From Bradyrhizobium betae (GTDB taxonomy: Bacteria; Pseudomonadota; Alphaproteobacteria; Rhizobiales; Xanthobacteraceae), in the NCBI RefSeq assembly GCF_008932115.1, contig NZ_CP044543.1:3850501-3914500 (forward strand): 64,000 nt of DNA. Reading direction: 5' to 3'. Both the position numbers and the translations under genes were made by a program. The notes beneath the pieces were generated by a model that was not told the origin of the DNA, did not search any database, and worked only from the letters and a program-made list of their open reading frames with translations. The stretch's first letter is position 1. Each line of letters opens with the position of its first letter. Below are positions 7,712-15,981 of the stretch, one piece after another.

Positions 7712-9217
7712 GTGGAAGACCGACCGCAACTGGATAGCTTGGCCGCGAGTGGCATCGCCGGTTTCGATTCTGTCGTGCATGGCGGGTTGGCGCGCGAACA
7801 CATGTACCTGGTCGAGGGCACCCCGGGTTCCGGCAAGACCACGCTCGCGCTGCAGTTCCTCCTAGAAGGCGTCCGGTCGGGCGAGCGATGCCTCTACATC
7901 ACGCTGTCGGAAACCGAGCGCGAGCTGCGCGCCACCGCACTCAGCCACAGCCTCGACCTGAATGGCTTGACCATCCTGGAGGTCGCGCCGCTGGAAGCCG
8001 ATCCGGAGCAGCAGCAGGGCATCATCCACGCCGCCGAGGTCGAACTCGACCACACCGTCGGTTTGATCATCGACAAGGTGAAAGCGCTCCGGCCGGACCG
8101 CCTGGTCATCGATGCCCTGACCGAATTGCGTCTCCTCGCGCTCGACTCTTTAAGCTACCGCCGCCAGCTGCTGACCTTGAAGCGTTTCTTCGCGGATCAG
8201 CAATGCACCGTCCTGGCGCTCGATGATCTCACCGACAACGCGCAAGGTCTTCAGTTGCACAGCATCGTCCATGGCGTCGTCACCCTCGAGCAGCGGCGGA
8301 TGCAATACGGCGTCTTCCGCCGCCGCATGTGCGTCGCCAAGCTGCGCGGTGTCGATTACCGCACCGGCTATCATGACTATGCAATCTGCAAGGGCGGTAT
8401 TTTGGTGTACCCGAGCCTGATCGCGGCCGAGCATCGGACCGAGTTCACGGCAGATGTGCTGCGGAGCGATGTCGGGCCGCTCGATGAGATGCTCGGCGGA
8501 GGGCTTCAACGTGGGACCAGCACGCTCCTGATCGGTCCGTCGGGCGTCGGCAAGTCGTCGCTCGCGCTGCAATACACGATGGCGGCGGCGCGCCAGGAGC
8601 AGCGGGTGGCGTTCTTCGCTTTCGACGAGAACTACCGCACCGCCGAGGCGCGAGCCGCAGGGCTCGGCATGGAGATCGAGGCGGCGAGAGAGAGCGGAAC
8701 GCTTGTCTGGGAGCAGATCAACCCGGTGACGCTGTCACCGGGCGAGTTCGTCGACAAGGTGAAGCGCAACGTCGAGGCGGGCGCGAAGCTGGTCGTGATC
8801 GACAGCCTCAACAGCTATATGGCGTCGATGCCGGAGGAGCAGGCGCTCATCCTGCATATGCACGAGCTGCTGGCGTATCTCGGGAATCAAGGGGTGGTCA
8901 CTATCCTGATCATGGCCCAGCACGGCATGGTCGGCGACGTGGCGGCGCCGATCGATCTCAGCTTCCTCGCCGACGGCATCGTCCTGCTGCGTTACTTCGA
9001 GGCTGAAGGCGAGGTCCGCAAGGCGATATCAGTCTTGAAGAGCCGCAGCGGCCGGCACGAGACGACGATTCGCGAATATCGTCTGATATCTGGCGAGGGC
9101 GTCAGCGTCGGTCCGCCGATTCGTTCCTTCCGTGGGGTCCTGTCGGGCGCGCCCAGATTTGTCGGAAGTCCCGAGGCCCTTCCGGACGCCCGCGATGACG
9201 CAAATCCCGGGCGCTGA
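7712..9217 (+). CDS. KaiC-like double-ATPase (RecA superfamily)
   Basis: A 501-residue protein with two KaiC/RecA domains in tandem: Walker A GTPGSGKTT (about residue 36) with ALTELRLLALDS, and Walker A GPSGVGKSS (about residue 277) with LVVIDSLNSYM. The catalytic Glu areas read LSETERE and AFDENYR. Such proteins occur in many proteobacteria as signalling ATPases, often with a histidine kinase; clock function is not implied, and no kaiA or kaiB lies nearby. GTG 7712 is chosen because GGGGAG (7698-7703) stands eight bases upstream; the frame stays open further 5' with unconserved residues. It overlaps the kinase start (9195) by 23 bp. Confidence 0.85.
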   Translation: MEDRPQLDSLAASGIAGFDSVVHGGLAREHMYLVEGTPGSGKTTLALQFLLEGVRSGERCLYITLSETERELRATALSHSLDLNGLTILEVAPLEADPEQQQGIIHAAEVELDHTVGLIIDKVKALRPDRLVIDALTELRLLALDSLSYRRQLLTLKRFFADQQCTVLALDDLTDNAQGLQLHSIVHGVVTLEQRRMQYGVFRRRMCVAKLRGVDYRTGYHDYAICKGGILVYPSLIAAEHRTEFTADVLRSDVGPLDEMLGGGLQRGTSTLLIGPSGVGKSSLALQYTMAAARQEQRVAFFAFDENYRTAEARAAGLGMEIEAARESGTLVWEQINPVTLSPGEFVDKVKRNVEAGAKLVVIDSLNSYMASMPEEQALILHMHELLAYLGNQGVVTILIMAQHGMVGDVAAPIDLSFLADGIVLLRYFEAEGEVRKAISVLKSRSGRHETTIREYRLISGEGVSVGPPIRSFRGVLSGAPRFVGSPEALPDARDDANPGR

Positions 9218-10448
9218 AGAACGTGACGAGCGCGTGCTGATCCTGGCGCCGTCGCGTCGGGACGGTCCCACGGTCGCGGCGATCTTGGAGCGAGCAGGAC
9301 TTGCGACCCAGACCGTCGCCACGCTCGCCGATCTATGCCGGGGAGTGGACGAAGGGGCCGGGGCAGTGGTGGTCGTCGAGGAGGAGGTCTCGCCACCGAC
9401 CGCGATGTCCATGCTGCAGGCTTGTCTTGCGCGGCAGCCCGCGTGGTCGGAGCCGCCGATCCTGGTGGTGACGGCCAGTGGCTCGCGCGGCAGCGCCGGG
9501 TTCGGCCGCGGCAGTGAACACTTCGCAGGCTTCGGCAATCTGGTGCTGCTGGAGCGGCCGCTTCGCTCTGCAACGCTGGTCAGCACCCTGCATTCGGCGC
9601 TCCGGGCGCGACGGCGGCAATATCAGGTGCGCGACCATTTGCGCGAGCGGGAGCGTGTCGAGGCGCGGTTGCGGGCGCAGGAGCAGGAATTGCGCGGCCT
9701 CAACGAAACGCTCGAAGAGCGCGTTCGCGAACGCACCGTGGAGCTGGAAGAGGCGAACCGCAGGCTGGCGGCGGAAATGGAGCAGCGGCAGGAGGCCGAG
9801 CGGGCGCTCCGGCAGGCGCAGAAGATGGAGGCGATCGGCCAGCTCACGGGCGGCGTCGCCCATGACTTCAACAATCTTCTGATGGTGGTCTCTGGCGGGC
9901 TGGACATGTTGGGGCGGGCTCCCGACCCGGAGCGCCGCGAGCGGATTGTCTCCGGCATGCGCCAGGCCGTCACGCGCGGCGCGTCGTTGACGCGCCAGAT
10001 GCTTGCCTTCTCGCGACGCATGTCGTTGGCGCCCGAGGCGATCGACTTGCGTGCTCGCTTCGATGACATGCGCATCCTGATGGCAGGGGCTCTGCGCGAG
10101 GATATCGCGCTCGAGATCGAGCTTGCGGAAGACCTCTGGCCGGTGATGGCGGACCAGACGCAGCTCGAGCTTGCCATCCTCAACACGGTCGTCAACGCGC
10201 GGGATGCCATGTCGCAGGGCGGGACCGTGACGATCTTCGCTGGCAATGCGCGACTGGACGGCCGTGGCGAAAGTCGTCTGGCCGGCGAATTCGTGCGGAT
10301 CGAAGTTCGTGACACCGGCATCGGAATAGCACCTGACATCTTGGATCGGATCTTCGATCCCTTCTTCACGACCAAAGAGGTCGGGAGCGGCACCGGGCTC
10401 GGCCTCAGCCAGGTCTACGGCTTCGCCAAGCAGTCGGGGGACATGTGA
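9195..10448 (+). CDS. Hybrid histidine kinase, kinase part, cut by a frameshift
   Basis: A 417-residue product. Residues 1-140 look like a degenerate receiver (VLILAPSRRDGPT...; the usual phospho-Asp strand reads VVVVEEEV). A coiled coil follows, then HisKA with GGVAHDFNNLL (phospho-His about residue 223) and HATPase_c with NTVVNARDAM, DTGIGI and GTGLGLSQVYG. The frame ends at TGA 10446-10448, just before the last ATPase strands, which continue one frame away at 10445 (VKVRSRLWEGTRIILHL). One missing G in the G run 10436-10440 explains this. It is probably an inactivated gene or an assembly error. It overlaps the KaiC-like gene, so the two likely form one signalling unit. Confidence 0.85.
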   Translation: MTQIPGAEERDERVLILAPSRRDGPTVAAILERAGLATQTVATLADLCRGVDEGAGAVVVVEEEVSPPTAMSMLQACLARQPAWSEPPILVVTASGSRGSAGFGRGSEHFAGFGNLVLLERPLRSATLVSTLHSALRARRRQYQVRDHLRERERVEARLRAQEQELRGLNETLEERVRERTVELEEANRRLAAEMEQRQEAERALRQAQKMEAIGQLTGGVAHDFNNLLMVVSGGLDMLGRAPDPERRERIVSGMRQAVTRGASLTRQMLAFSRRMSLAPEAIDLRARFDDMRILMAGALREDIALEIELAEDLWPVMADQTQLELAILNTVVNARDAMSQGGTVTIFAGNARLDGRGESRLAGEFVRIEVRDTGIGIAPDILDRIFDPFFTTKEVGSGTGLGLSQVYGFAKQSGDM

Positions 10449-10945
10449 AGGTGCGGAGCCGTCTCTGGGAGGGGACGAGGATCATCCTACACCTGCCGCG
10501 CGCCAGCAGCCTTCCGCTCGCGGCGGCTGTCGAGGCGAGTGCACCCGCAATACAGGTACCAGGCCCGAAGGGCGAGCGCCGGATTCTCCTAGTTGAAGAC
10601 AATGACGAGGTCGCGGAGCTGGCCGGCCAGATGCTGGAGGGGCTCGGCTTCACGGTTCGCCGGGCGGAGAGCGCGCCGTCCGCGCTCGCGCAACTGGAGA
10701 ACGGCCACGCCGCCGATCTGGTGTTCTCCGACGTGGTGATGCCGGGCGGCATGAGCGGCATTGAACTCGCCCGCGAACTCGCGCGCCGCCGTCCGGGCCT
10801 GCCCGTCGTGCTCACGAGCGGGTTTAGCGACGGCCAGCGGGATGGCGACGCAGAGGGCCTGAGATTGTTGCGGAAGCCCTATCGGCTCGACGAGCTGGAG
10901 GCGGCACTCGCGGCTGCCTTTGGAGCGCATCTCCCTTCCAGCTGA
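10445..10945 (+). CDS. C-terminal receiver part of the frameshifted hybrid kinase
   Basis: The frame opens at a GTG (10445) that overlaps the kinase stop as GTGA. The first 20 residues finish the HATPase fold (WEGTRIILHLPRA). The rest is a receiver domain: RRILLVEDNDEVAEL, phospho-Asp in DLVFSDVVMPGG, then PVVLTSGFSDG and LLRKPYRLDELE. With one extra G near 10440 it joins the upstream frame as a normal hybrid kinase of about 580 residues. A free receiver could still be made by coupled re-initiation at the GTGA. Confidence 0.85.
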   Translation: MKVRSRLWEGTRIILHLPRASSLPLAAAVEASAPAIQVPGPKGERRILLVEDNDEVAELAGQMLEGLGFTVRRAESAPSALAQLENGHAADLVFSDVVMPGGMSGIELARELARRRPGLPVVLTSGFSDGQRDGDAEGLRLLRKPYRLDELEAALAAAFGAHLPSS

Positions 10946-10993
10946 ATCGATGGCCGTACGGCAAAGCCAAAGGTGCCGGAGAGCTGAAAGATC

Positions 10994-11020
10994 GCCCCGC
11001 CCGGTTTTGCCGGGCGGGGC
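10994..11020 (-). terminator. Strong hairpin, terminator of the DUF736 gene
   Basis: GCCCCGCCCGG and CCGGGCGGGGC form an 11-bp stem with a five-base loop. On the minus strand it lies 14 bp after the DUF736 stop and is followed by a short T run (GATCTTTC). It can also stop plus-strand transcription from the kinase. Confidence 0.7.
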
Positions 11021-11033
11021 ATTCGCTGGGGCC

Positions 11034-11360
11034 TCAGTCGCCGTTGCGGCGGCTGGGGCGGGACCAGATGAGGCTGAAGCCTTCGCCTTCCTCGTCGTCG
11101 AAGAGGTTGGCGTAGATCGGAGCGGTGAAGCTCGGATCGTCCAGCTTGAGACCGAGATAGTCGCGGCCCTCGTTGGAGCGCTTCGACCAGGCGGCGCCGA
11201 TCTCGGCGCGGCCGACGAAGACCCGGTGGCTGGGGGCGTTCTCGCCGCTGGCGCGGGCTTCGGGGACGATGCGGACGTTCTTGGTCTGGACGCTGAGGGT
11301 GACGATTTCGCCGGTGTACTCGTTCGAGCCGGTCTTCTTGAAGGTGCCGATGGTCGCCAT
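11034..11360 (-). CDS. DUF736 family protein
   Basis: A 108-residue protein starting MATIGTFKKTGSNEYTGEI, with SHRVFVGRAEIGAAW and DYLGLKLDDPSFTAPIYANL, the DUF736 signature. The family is common on alphaproteobacterial plasmids and ICEs and has no proven function. The start is backed by AAAGGAGA upstream. It stands alone between a terminator hairpin and a 570-bp non-coding stretch. It belongs with the ParB, DUF932 and Toprim set at 26-31 kb but is separated from it by the second mer region. Confidence 0.92.
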   Translation of the reverse strand: MATIGTFKKTGSNEYTGEIVTLSVQTKNVRIVPEARASGENAPSHRVFVGRAEIGAAWSKRSNEGRDYLGLKLDDPSFTAPIYANLFDDEEGEGFSLIWSRPSRRNGD

Positions 11361-11930
11361 GGGAAGTCTCCTTTGGATTTGCCTGTCGAGCCCGCACCAT
11401 TGCGGCCTCGATGGTGATCGCCCGGCCGGAGGCAATCGACGGCGCACCCGCAGGGCTTCAGACAGCAAAGGAGGGACTTTCTTGGTGCGCGAGGAATGAC
11501 GGCGCAGCCGGCAGGGGAAGAAAGTCTTGACGGCGCTGTTGCGCCTTAGGCGATTGAGGCGAAGCCGTCCTTCGGCCAGATACACCCATCGAAGAGGCCG
11601 TGTCGGTGCGCTCGCAACAGGCAATGGGTCAACGGAGACCTAGCGATCTGTCGCCGCCCGCAAAGCCCGGCTCCGGACAGATGGCGATCGTCATCAACTT
11701 GGCGTGCGTACGACGCTCGCGCGGTCCCCGAAGCCCGCTTCTGGGCGGGGACGCTGCTGCTCGCGTCTTCATCAATGCGTGCGTCCGCGCCGACCCCGTC
11801 GCAAGCCCTCGAACGGCGCGGCTCTCGGCTGGACTGGACGCTTCGAGCCACCCGCTCCCCGACCGTCCTCTGGTCGAGGAGGTGCGCTGAACCAGGGTCT
11901 GGTCCCGCCGCTGCATCCCTCAGATGGGTA
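11361..11930. other. 570-bp non-coding stretch upstream of DUF736
   Basis: No gene was recognised; the open frames present have shadow-like composition. A perfect 9-bp inverted repeat, GACTTTCTT (11475-11483) and AAGAAAGTC (11518-11526), lies about 115 bp upstream of the DUF736 start and may be a regulatory hairpin. Confidence 0.4.
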
Positions 11931-12365
11931 TTACGCCCCCGCGAGCCTCTCGCCCGACTGGGCGGGAGCTGCGGCAGCGATCCGGACCCAGGCCGTCACG
12001 CCGACGGCGACGGCTCCGATTGCGGAGAACAGCATCTGCCAAGTCTCCGAGGGCACCGCGTGTTTCACGATCCCGTGGACGGCGTGATAGCCGGCCAGCG
12101 CCGCAGGCGCTGCAAAGACCAGCCCGACGGCCAGCCGCAGCCAAGCCGGGCGGGTGATGGTGAAGAGGAATTGGCCGAGCCCGAGCGTCAGCCCGGCGGT
12201 TATGAGGCCGACCAGGATGCCGCCGGGCCAGCCTGCGCCCATCTCATAGGCCCAGCTGCCGGCGACGACGCCGGCAAACAGGGGCAGCGCGTAGATGGCG
12301 AGGGTGAAGAGCAGCCAGCACAAGATGCCGATGGTTGCGATGCTGAGGAGGATGCCGATAACCAT
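11931..12365 (-). CDS. Membrane protein of unknown function
   Basis: A 144-residue protein with about four predicted transmembrane helices (MVIGILLSIATIGILCWLLF, LPLFAGVVAGSWAY, GGILVGLITAGLTLGLGQFL, AVGLVFAAPAALAGY) and a fifth weaker one near the C-terminus. It has no motif I can name. Similar small membrane proteins occur beside DUF736 in alphaproteobacterial ICEs, but that is memory and not something seen here. It is probably real because hydrophobic spans are clean and codon use is like its neighbours. Confidence 0.65.
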   Translation of the reverse strand: MVIGILLSIATIGILCWLLFTLAIYALPLFAGVVAGSWAYEMGAGWPGGILVGLITAGLTLGLGQFLFTITRPAWLRLAVGLVFAAPAALAGYHAVHGIVKHAVPSETWQMLFSAIGAVAVGVTAWVRIAAAAPAQSGERLAGA

Positions 12366-12667
12366 GGTGGTGCTCCATGCAATAGCCTGCGGGTCGCGCC
12401 TTCCACCACCGCCACGGCGCAGATCGAAATATAGCCGAAAGAGAGCAAGCGCGGGAGCGGAAATCCGGCAGGATCTTCGCTCCGCGGAGCCGATCGTGCT
12501 TAGAGCGCGAAGGGATCTACTTCGTGGACGATAGCCGCGGCGTCGCCGTCATATTCGTTGGCGGGAACGACGGAGTTATCCTGACTCTGTGTTCTGTCTT
12601 ACCGCTGTGACGTTCGCAGCACACGATCAACGTTGACGACATTCCCCTTCGCTTGAGGTGAGGCGAT

Positions 12668-12717
12668 GCGATTTTCCCGCCGGGACGGGCTCGAGCCCGT
12701 CCCGGCGGGAAAATCGC
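12668..12717. repeat. 50-bp perfect palindrome before the recombinase operon
   Basis: Bases 12668-12692 are the exact reverse complement of 12693-12717, with no loop and no mismatch; the outer arms read GCGATTTT and AAAATCGC and the centre is GGCTCGAGCC. It ends five bases before the Shine-Dalgarno (AGGAG, 12723-12727) of the first recombinase gene. It could be a recombinase binding or end site, a cruciform, or an mRNA hairpin blocking read-through into the operon. The rest of 12366-12667 shows no gene. Confidence 0.9.
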
Positions 12718-12733
12718 GGCCGAGGAGAACAGG

Positions 12734-14173
12734 ATGCCCCAGCTCTTCTTCACGGATCTTTCGACGCTGCGGCAGTCTGTTACGGTTGATGGCGTCGTCC
12801 ACAGGCTGTCGGTGGATGAAGTCGCAGCCGCCGAGAAGCTGAACCTCGTGGACGGCATGCCGTTCATTCTTGGCGATGACGACAGCTACGATCACGACCT
12901 GAACCGGTTCTTTCGAGCTTGCCCCACGTTGGGGGTTCGTTCGCCCAACAGCTTGCGCGCCTATGGTTGGGATATCCTGATCTGGATGCGCTTTCTTGCC
13001 GAGCGCCGAGACAACAGAGCCCTCTGGGCGGCTGATCGGCACGATGTCGCAGCCTTCCATGCGGCGCGACGTCTGGCGCTTCCTCCGGCGCGCATCTCGG
13101 CCGCGAGCTGGAACCGGTCGGTAGCAGCGCTCGACAAGCTTTACCGATGGGCTCTTGAAGAGGGAATGATCGCCAAATCGCCTTTCACCTATCGGCAATC
13201 ATGGCGACGGACGAACGGCGGCGGGGCCATAGCGGTCGCTGCCAATGTTGCCACCGAGCGCGGCGCACGGACACGCGATATCCGGTTCCTTTCCCTGGAT
13301 CGGTATCTCCTGTTTCGCGAGATCGGCTTGCGTGGTCGTCTTCCAGACGGGAGCGAGGATCCCACCTGGCAGGGCCGCAACAGCGAGCGCAATGCGTTGT
13401 TCGCCGAATTGCTCGTCACGACGGGCCTGCGGCTCCAGGAAGCGGCAAGTCTGCTCTGGATCGAGTTCCCGAGGACGGAGCCGGTCGGTGCATTGAGGAG
13501 CCGATCTTTCCGACTGGCGCCGGCCATTGCCAAGGGTAGCAAGGGGCGCGAGATCCGCTTGCCCGAGCGCGTGCTGAAGCGTCTGCATGAATACGCGGCG
13601 TTGGAACGGACCAATGTCCTCATGCGCCTTTCGCAACCGCGCAATAGGTCAATCGAACATCCGATCCGTGTCGTCAGCCACGATCGGGGAAGGCTCCTTC
13701 TGGAAAAGGACACAGTTCGAGCCAGTGTCGACGTGCTGGCGCCGCGCGAACGCAGCCGCTTGGTATGGGCGGAAACATCCGAACCATTGTGTCTTTGGCT
13801 GGCGGAAGGGGCGCGGCCCATGCCCCCGGCCGCTTGGGAGGTGGTCTTCCGGAGGGCAAGCGTACGGTGCAGGCGGTTCGGGATCGACCTCGACGTCACT
13901 CCGCACATGATGCGCCACACCTTTGCGGTTCATATGCTGTCGCTGCTCGTGCGTGAACAGATCGGATGGGTACTCGACGAACGCCGATCCCATATCGGCG
14001 CGGCGTACCGCCGCTTGATTGGCGATCCTCTTCTGAAGTTGCAGCGTTTGCTGGGCCATAGCCGCATCGAAAGCACTCACATCTACCTGGATTGCATGGA
14101 AGAAAGCCAGGAAATGATCGACGCTGCGGTCGAGGCCTGGGAACTGCGCGTTAATGCTGGTGGACCCCTGTGA
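12734..14173 (+). CDS. Tyrosine recombinase 1 of the cassette (TnpA-like)
   Basis: A 479-residue site-specific recombinase. An N-terminal SAM-like DNA-binding region (about residues 55-150) precedes a catalytic domain with the full set: Arg in TTGLRLQEAASLLW (about residue 233), H-M-M-R in PHMMRHTFAVHML (about 392-395), LLGHSRIES, and the nucleophile in HIYLD (about 451). It should cut and rejoin DNA at the element ends through a phosphotyrosine link. It is the first gene of the operon, with AGGAG six bases before the ATG and the 50-bp palindrome immediately upstream. The end overlaps the next gene by ATGA. Confidence 0.9.
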   Translation: MPQLFFTDLSTLRQSVTVDGVVHRLSVDEVAAAEKLNLVDGMPFILGDDDSYDHDLNRFFRACPTLGVRSPNSLRAYGWDILIWMRFLAERRDNRALWAADRHDVAAFHAARRLALPPARISAASWNRSVAALDKLYRWALEEGMIAKSPFTYRQSWRRTNGGGAIAVAANVATERGARTRDIRFLSLDRYLLFREIGLRGRLPDGSEDPTWQGRNSERNALFAELLVTTGLRLQEAASLLWIEFPRTEPVGALRSRSFRLAPAIAKGSKGREIRLPERVLKRLHEYAALERTNVLMRLSQPRNRSIEHPIRVVSHDRGRLLLEKDTVRASVDVLAPRERSRLVWAETSEPLCLWLAEGARPMPPAAWEVVFRRASVRCRRFGIDLDVTPHMMRHTFAVHMLSLLVREQIGWVLDERRSHIGAAYRRLIGDPLLKLQRLLGHSRIESTHIYLDCMEESQEMIDAAVEAWELRVNAGGPL

Positions 14174-15981
14174 TGAAACGCGGTCGTCGTGCCACCTTCC
14201 CAGTTGGAATCGAATTGTTCGACACTCAAGAGGAAAATCCGCAAAATCCGCTCGTCTTCGTCCTTCGGACGGAAGATGCCGGGAGGATCGACGTCAATCT
14301 GTCTTCCTGGCCGCTGACGGCGCTGACCCATGAGGTTGCGCCATTCCTGCAGGAGTATCTCCACCGGATGGGGCCGGCACCACTCTGGAAAACCGCAGGC
14401 ACCTTTATCCGCCGTCTGCGGCGGTTCTGGCTGTTCCTGGAAGGGGCGTCGGTAAAACCTCGTCGTCTCGACGACTTAACTCCGGCGGTAATCAATGCCT
14501 ATGAGGACTGGCTGGAGCAGAACGGCGGCGAGCGACCCAATCAGCGCAATGTGCTCGGTGCTCTGATCGGGGTGCTGCGCGTCGCCGCCGAGCTCAATCC
14601 TGAAAGGCTTCCGCCCGAAACACTGTTGCGCCTGAAATACATCGGTCACGGCGAGCACGGCGTCTCAAAGCCGCGCGATGCCTACAGTGGGAGGATTGCC
14701 TCGACGTTGCTGCAGGCAGCGATGCGCCAGATCATCGAGGCTCGCGACCGGATAGCGACGGGCGAGGCTCTGCCTCCCCCACTTCTGGATGTAGGCCGTG
14801 ATCCAGAATTGCGCCGTCGCTATGACCTAGTGGTCGAACAGATTGTGACGGCGGGAGTAGTCGCCGGGGAAGGCGCGCTGTTCGACAATCTGCGCTACCA
14901 CGCTCATAGATGCGGGCTCGAGCCGCCTCCGGTCGAGGAACTGCATGCCGGCTTCCATCTGACCCGGTACGATGTCGTCGGCTTCCTCGTCTGGCTGTCC
15001 TTGACGACCGGCATGGAGATCGAAGCGCTGCGTGGGCTTGAGGCTGACTGCTTGCGCAATCCCAACCGGGGTTATGTCGAGATCGAGTATCGAAAGCGGC
15101 GCGCGCATCATGCCCAGTGGAAGCGCTTGCGTGTCCGCGATGGCGGACGGGAGACGCCCGGAGCCGTCCTGCGGCTGGCGATCAAGCTGACGGAAAAGGC
15201 TCGGCAGCACACTGGATCGAGCAAGCTCTGGATCACCTGGAAGCCGGGGCGCCTGTCGTCGCCGAAAAAGCTGGGGACCTGCGTGGCCGCGTTTGTCGAG
15301 AAGTACGGAATCGTCGATGACGCCGGAAAATCGCTGGCGCTCAATCTCTCCAGGCTGCGCAAGACCCAGAAGGCTGACTGGTATAAGCGGACCGGAGGGC
15401 AGTTGGAGAACTTTGCCGTCGGCCACACGGTAGCGGTGGCGGCCAACCATTATGCCGACATCCCCGCCCTTCGGCATCTGCATGAGCAGACGATAGTCGA
15501 GGCACTGACCGACGCGATGGCGCCGGCTCTGCGACCTTGGATCGTTGTGCCCGCGGATGAAGCCCGGCTGCGAACCTCAGCCGACGCGACCGGGCTGCCG
15601 GTGCCGTCGGAAAAGATCGGCCCGCTCCTGGACGGAGAGCAGGATCTTTGGCTGGCGGCGTGCAGCAACTTCCGCGTCAGCCCTTTCGGTCGGGAAGGCG
15701 AAGCCTGTCCGACGCCGTTCTGGGGGTGCCTGGAATGCTCCAACGCGGTCATTACCGCACGGAAACTACCGGCGCTGATCGCGTTCCAGGCGTTCATGGA
15801 CGAGCTGCGGGAGGCGTTGCCTTCTGGCGACTGGAACGAGAAATTCGATCGGCCATACCGCAGGATCACGGAGCAAATTCTGCCGATGTTCCCGTCCTCC
15901 GTCGTCGGAGGCGCACGGGTTGAGGCGGCAGAATCCTCGGCGCGGTTGCTCTATCTTCCGCCGGAGGCTTACGGCTCATGA
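14170..15981 (+). CDS. Tyrosine recombinase-like protein 2 (TnpB-like), degenerate active site
   Basis: A 603-residue protein with an N-terminal core-binding region (PLWKTAGTFIRRLRRFWLFL) and a C-terminal integrase fold. The first catalytic Arg is missing: the usual TG-L-R reads LTTGMEIEALRGLEADCL (about residue 280). The HxxR box reads LSRLRKT, with Ser for His. GHTVAVAANHYAD keeps the second His and the Tyr. The C-terminus has a Cys cluster (EACPTPFWGCLECSN) like that of Tn554 TnpB. It may act as a structural partner in a multi-recombinase complex. It overlaps both neighbours by ATGA. Confidence 0.85.
   Translation: MMKRGRRATFPVGIELFDTQEENPQNPLVFVLRTEDAGRIDVNLSSWPLTALTHEVAPFLQEYLHRMGPAPLWKTAGTFIRRLRRFWLFLEGASVKPRRLDDLTPAVINAYEDWLEQNGGERPNQRNVLGALIGVLRVAAELNPERLPPETLLRLKYIGHGEHGVSKPRDAYSGRIASTLLQAAMRQIIEARDRIATGEALPPPLLDVGRDPELRRRYDLVVEQIVTAGVVAGEGALFDNLRYHAHRCGLEPPPVEELHAGFHLTRYDVVGFLVWLSLTTGMEIEALRGLEADCLRNPNRGYVEIEYRKRRAHHAQWKRLRVRDGGRETPGAVLRLAIKLTEKARQHTGSSKLWITWKPGRLSSPKKLGTCVAAFVEKYGIVDDAGKSLALNLSRLRKTQKADWYKRTGGQLENFAVGHTVAVAANHYADIPALRHLHEQTIVEALTDAMAPALRPWIVVPADEARLRTSADATGLPVPSEKIGPLLDGEQDLWLAACSNFRVSPFGREGEACPTPFWGCLECSNAVITARKLPALIAFQAFMDELREALPSGDWNEKFDRPYRRITEQILPMFPSSVVGGARVEAAESSARLLYLPPEAYGS

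Noticed and set aside
7661..7712. Upstream ATG as start of the KaiC-like gene
   Set aside because: The 17 extra residues have no family match, and GTG 7712 has a well-placed Shine-Dalgarno.
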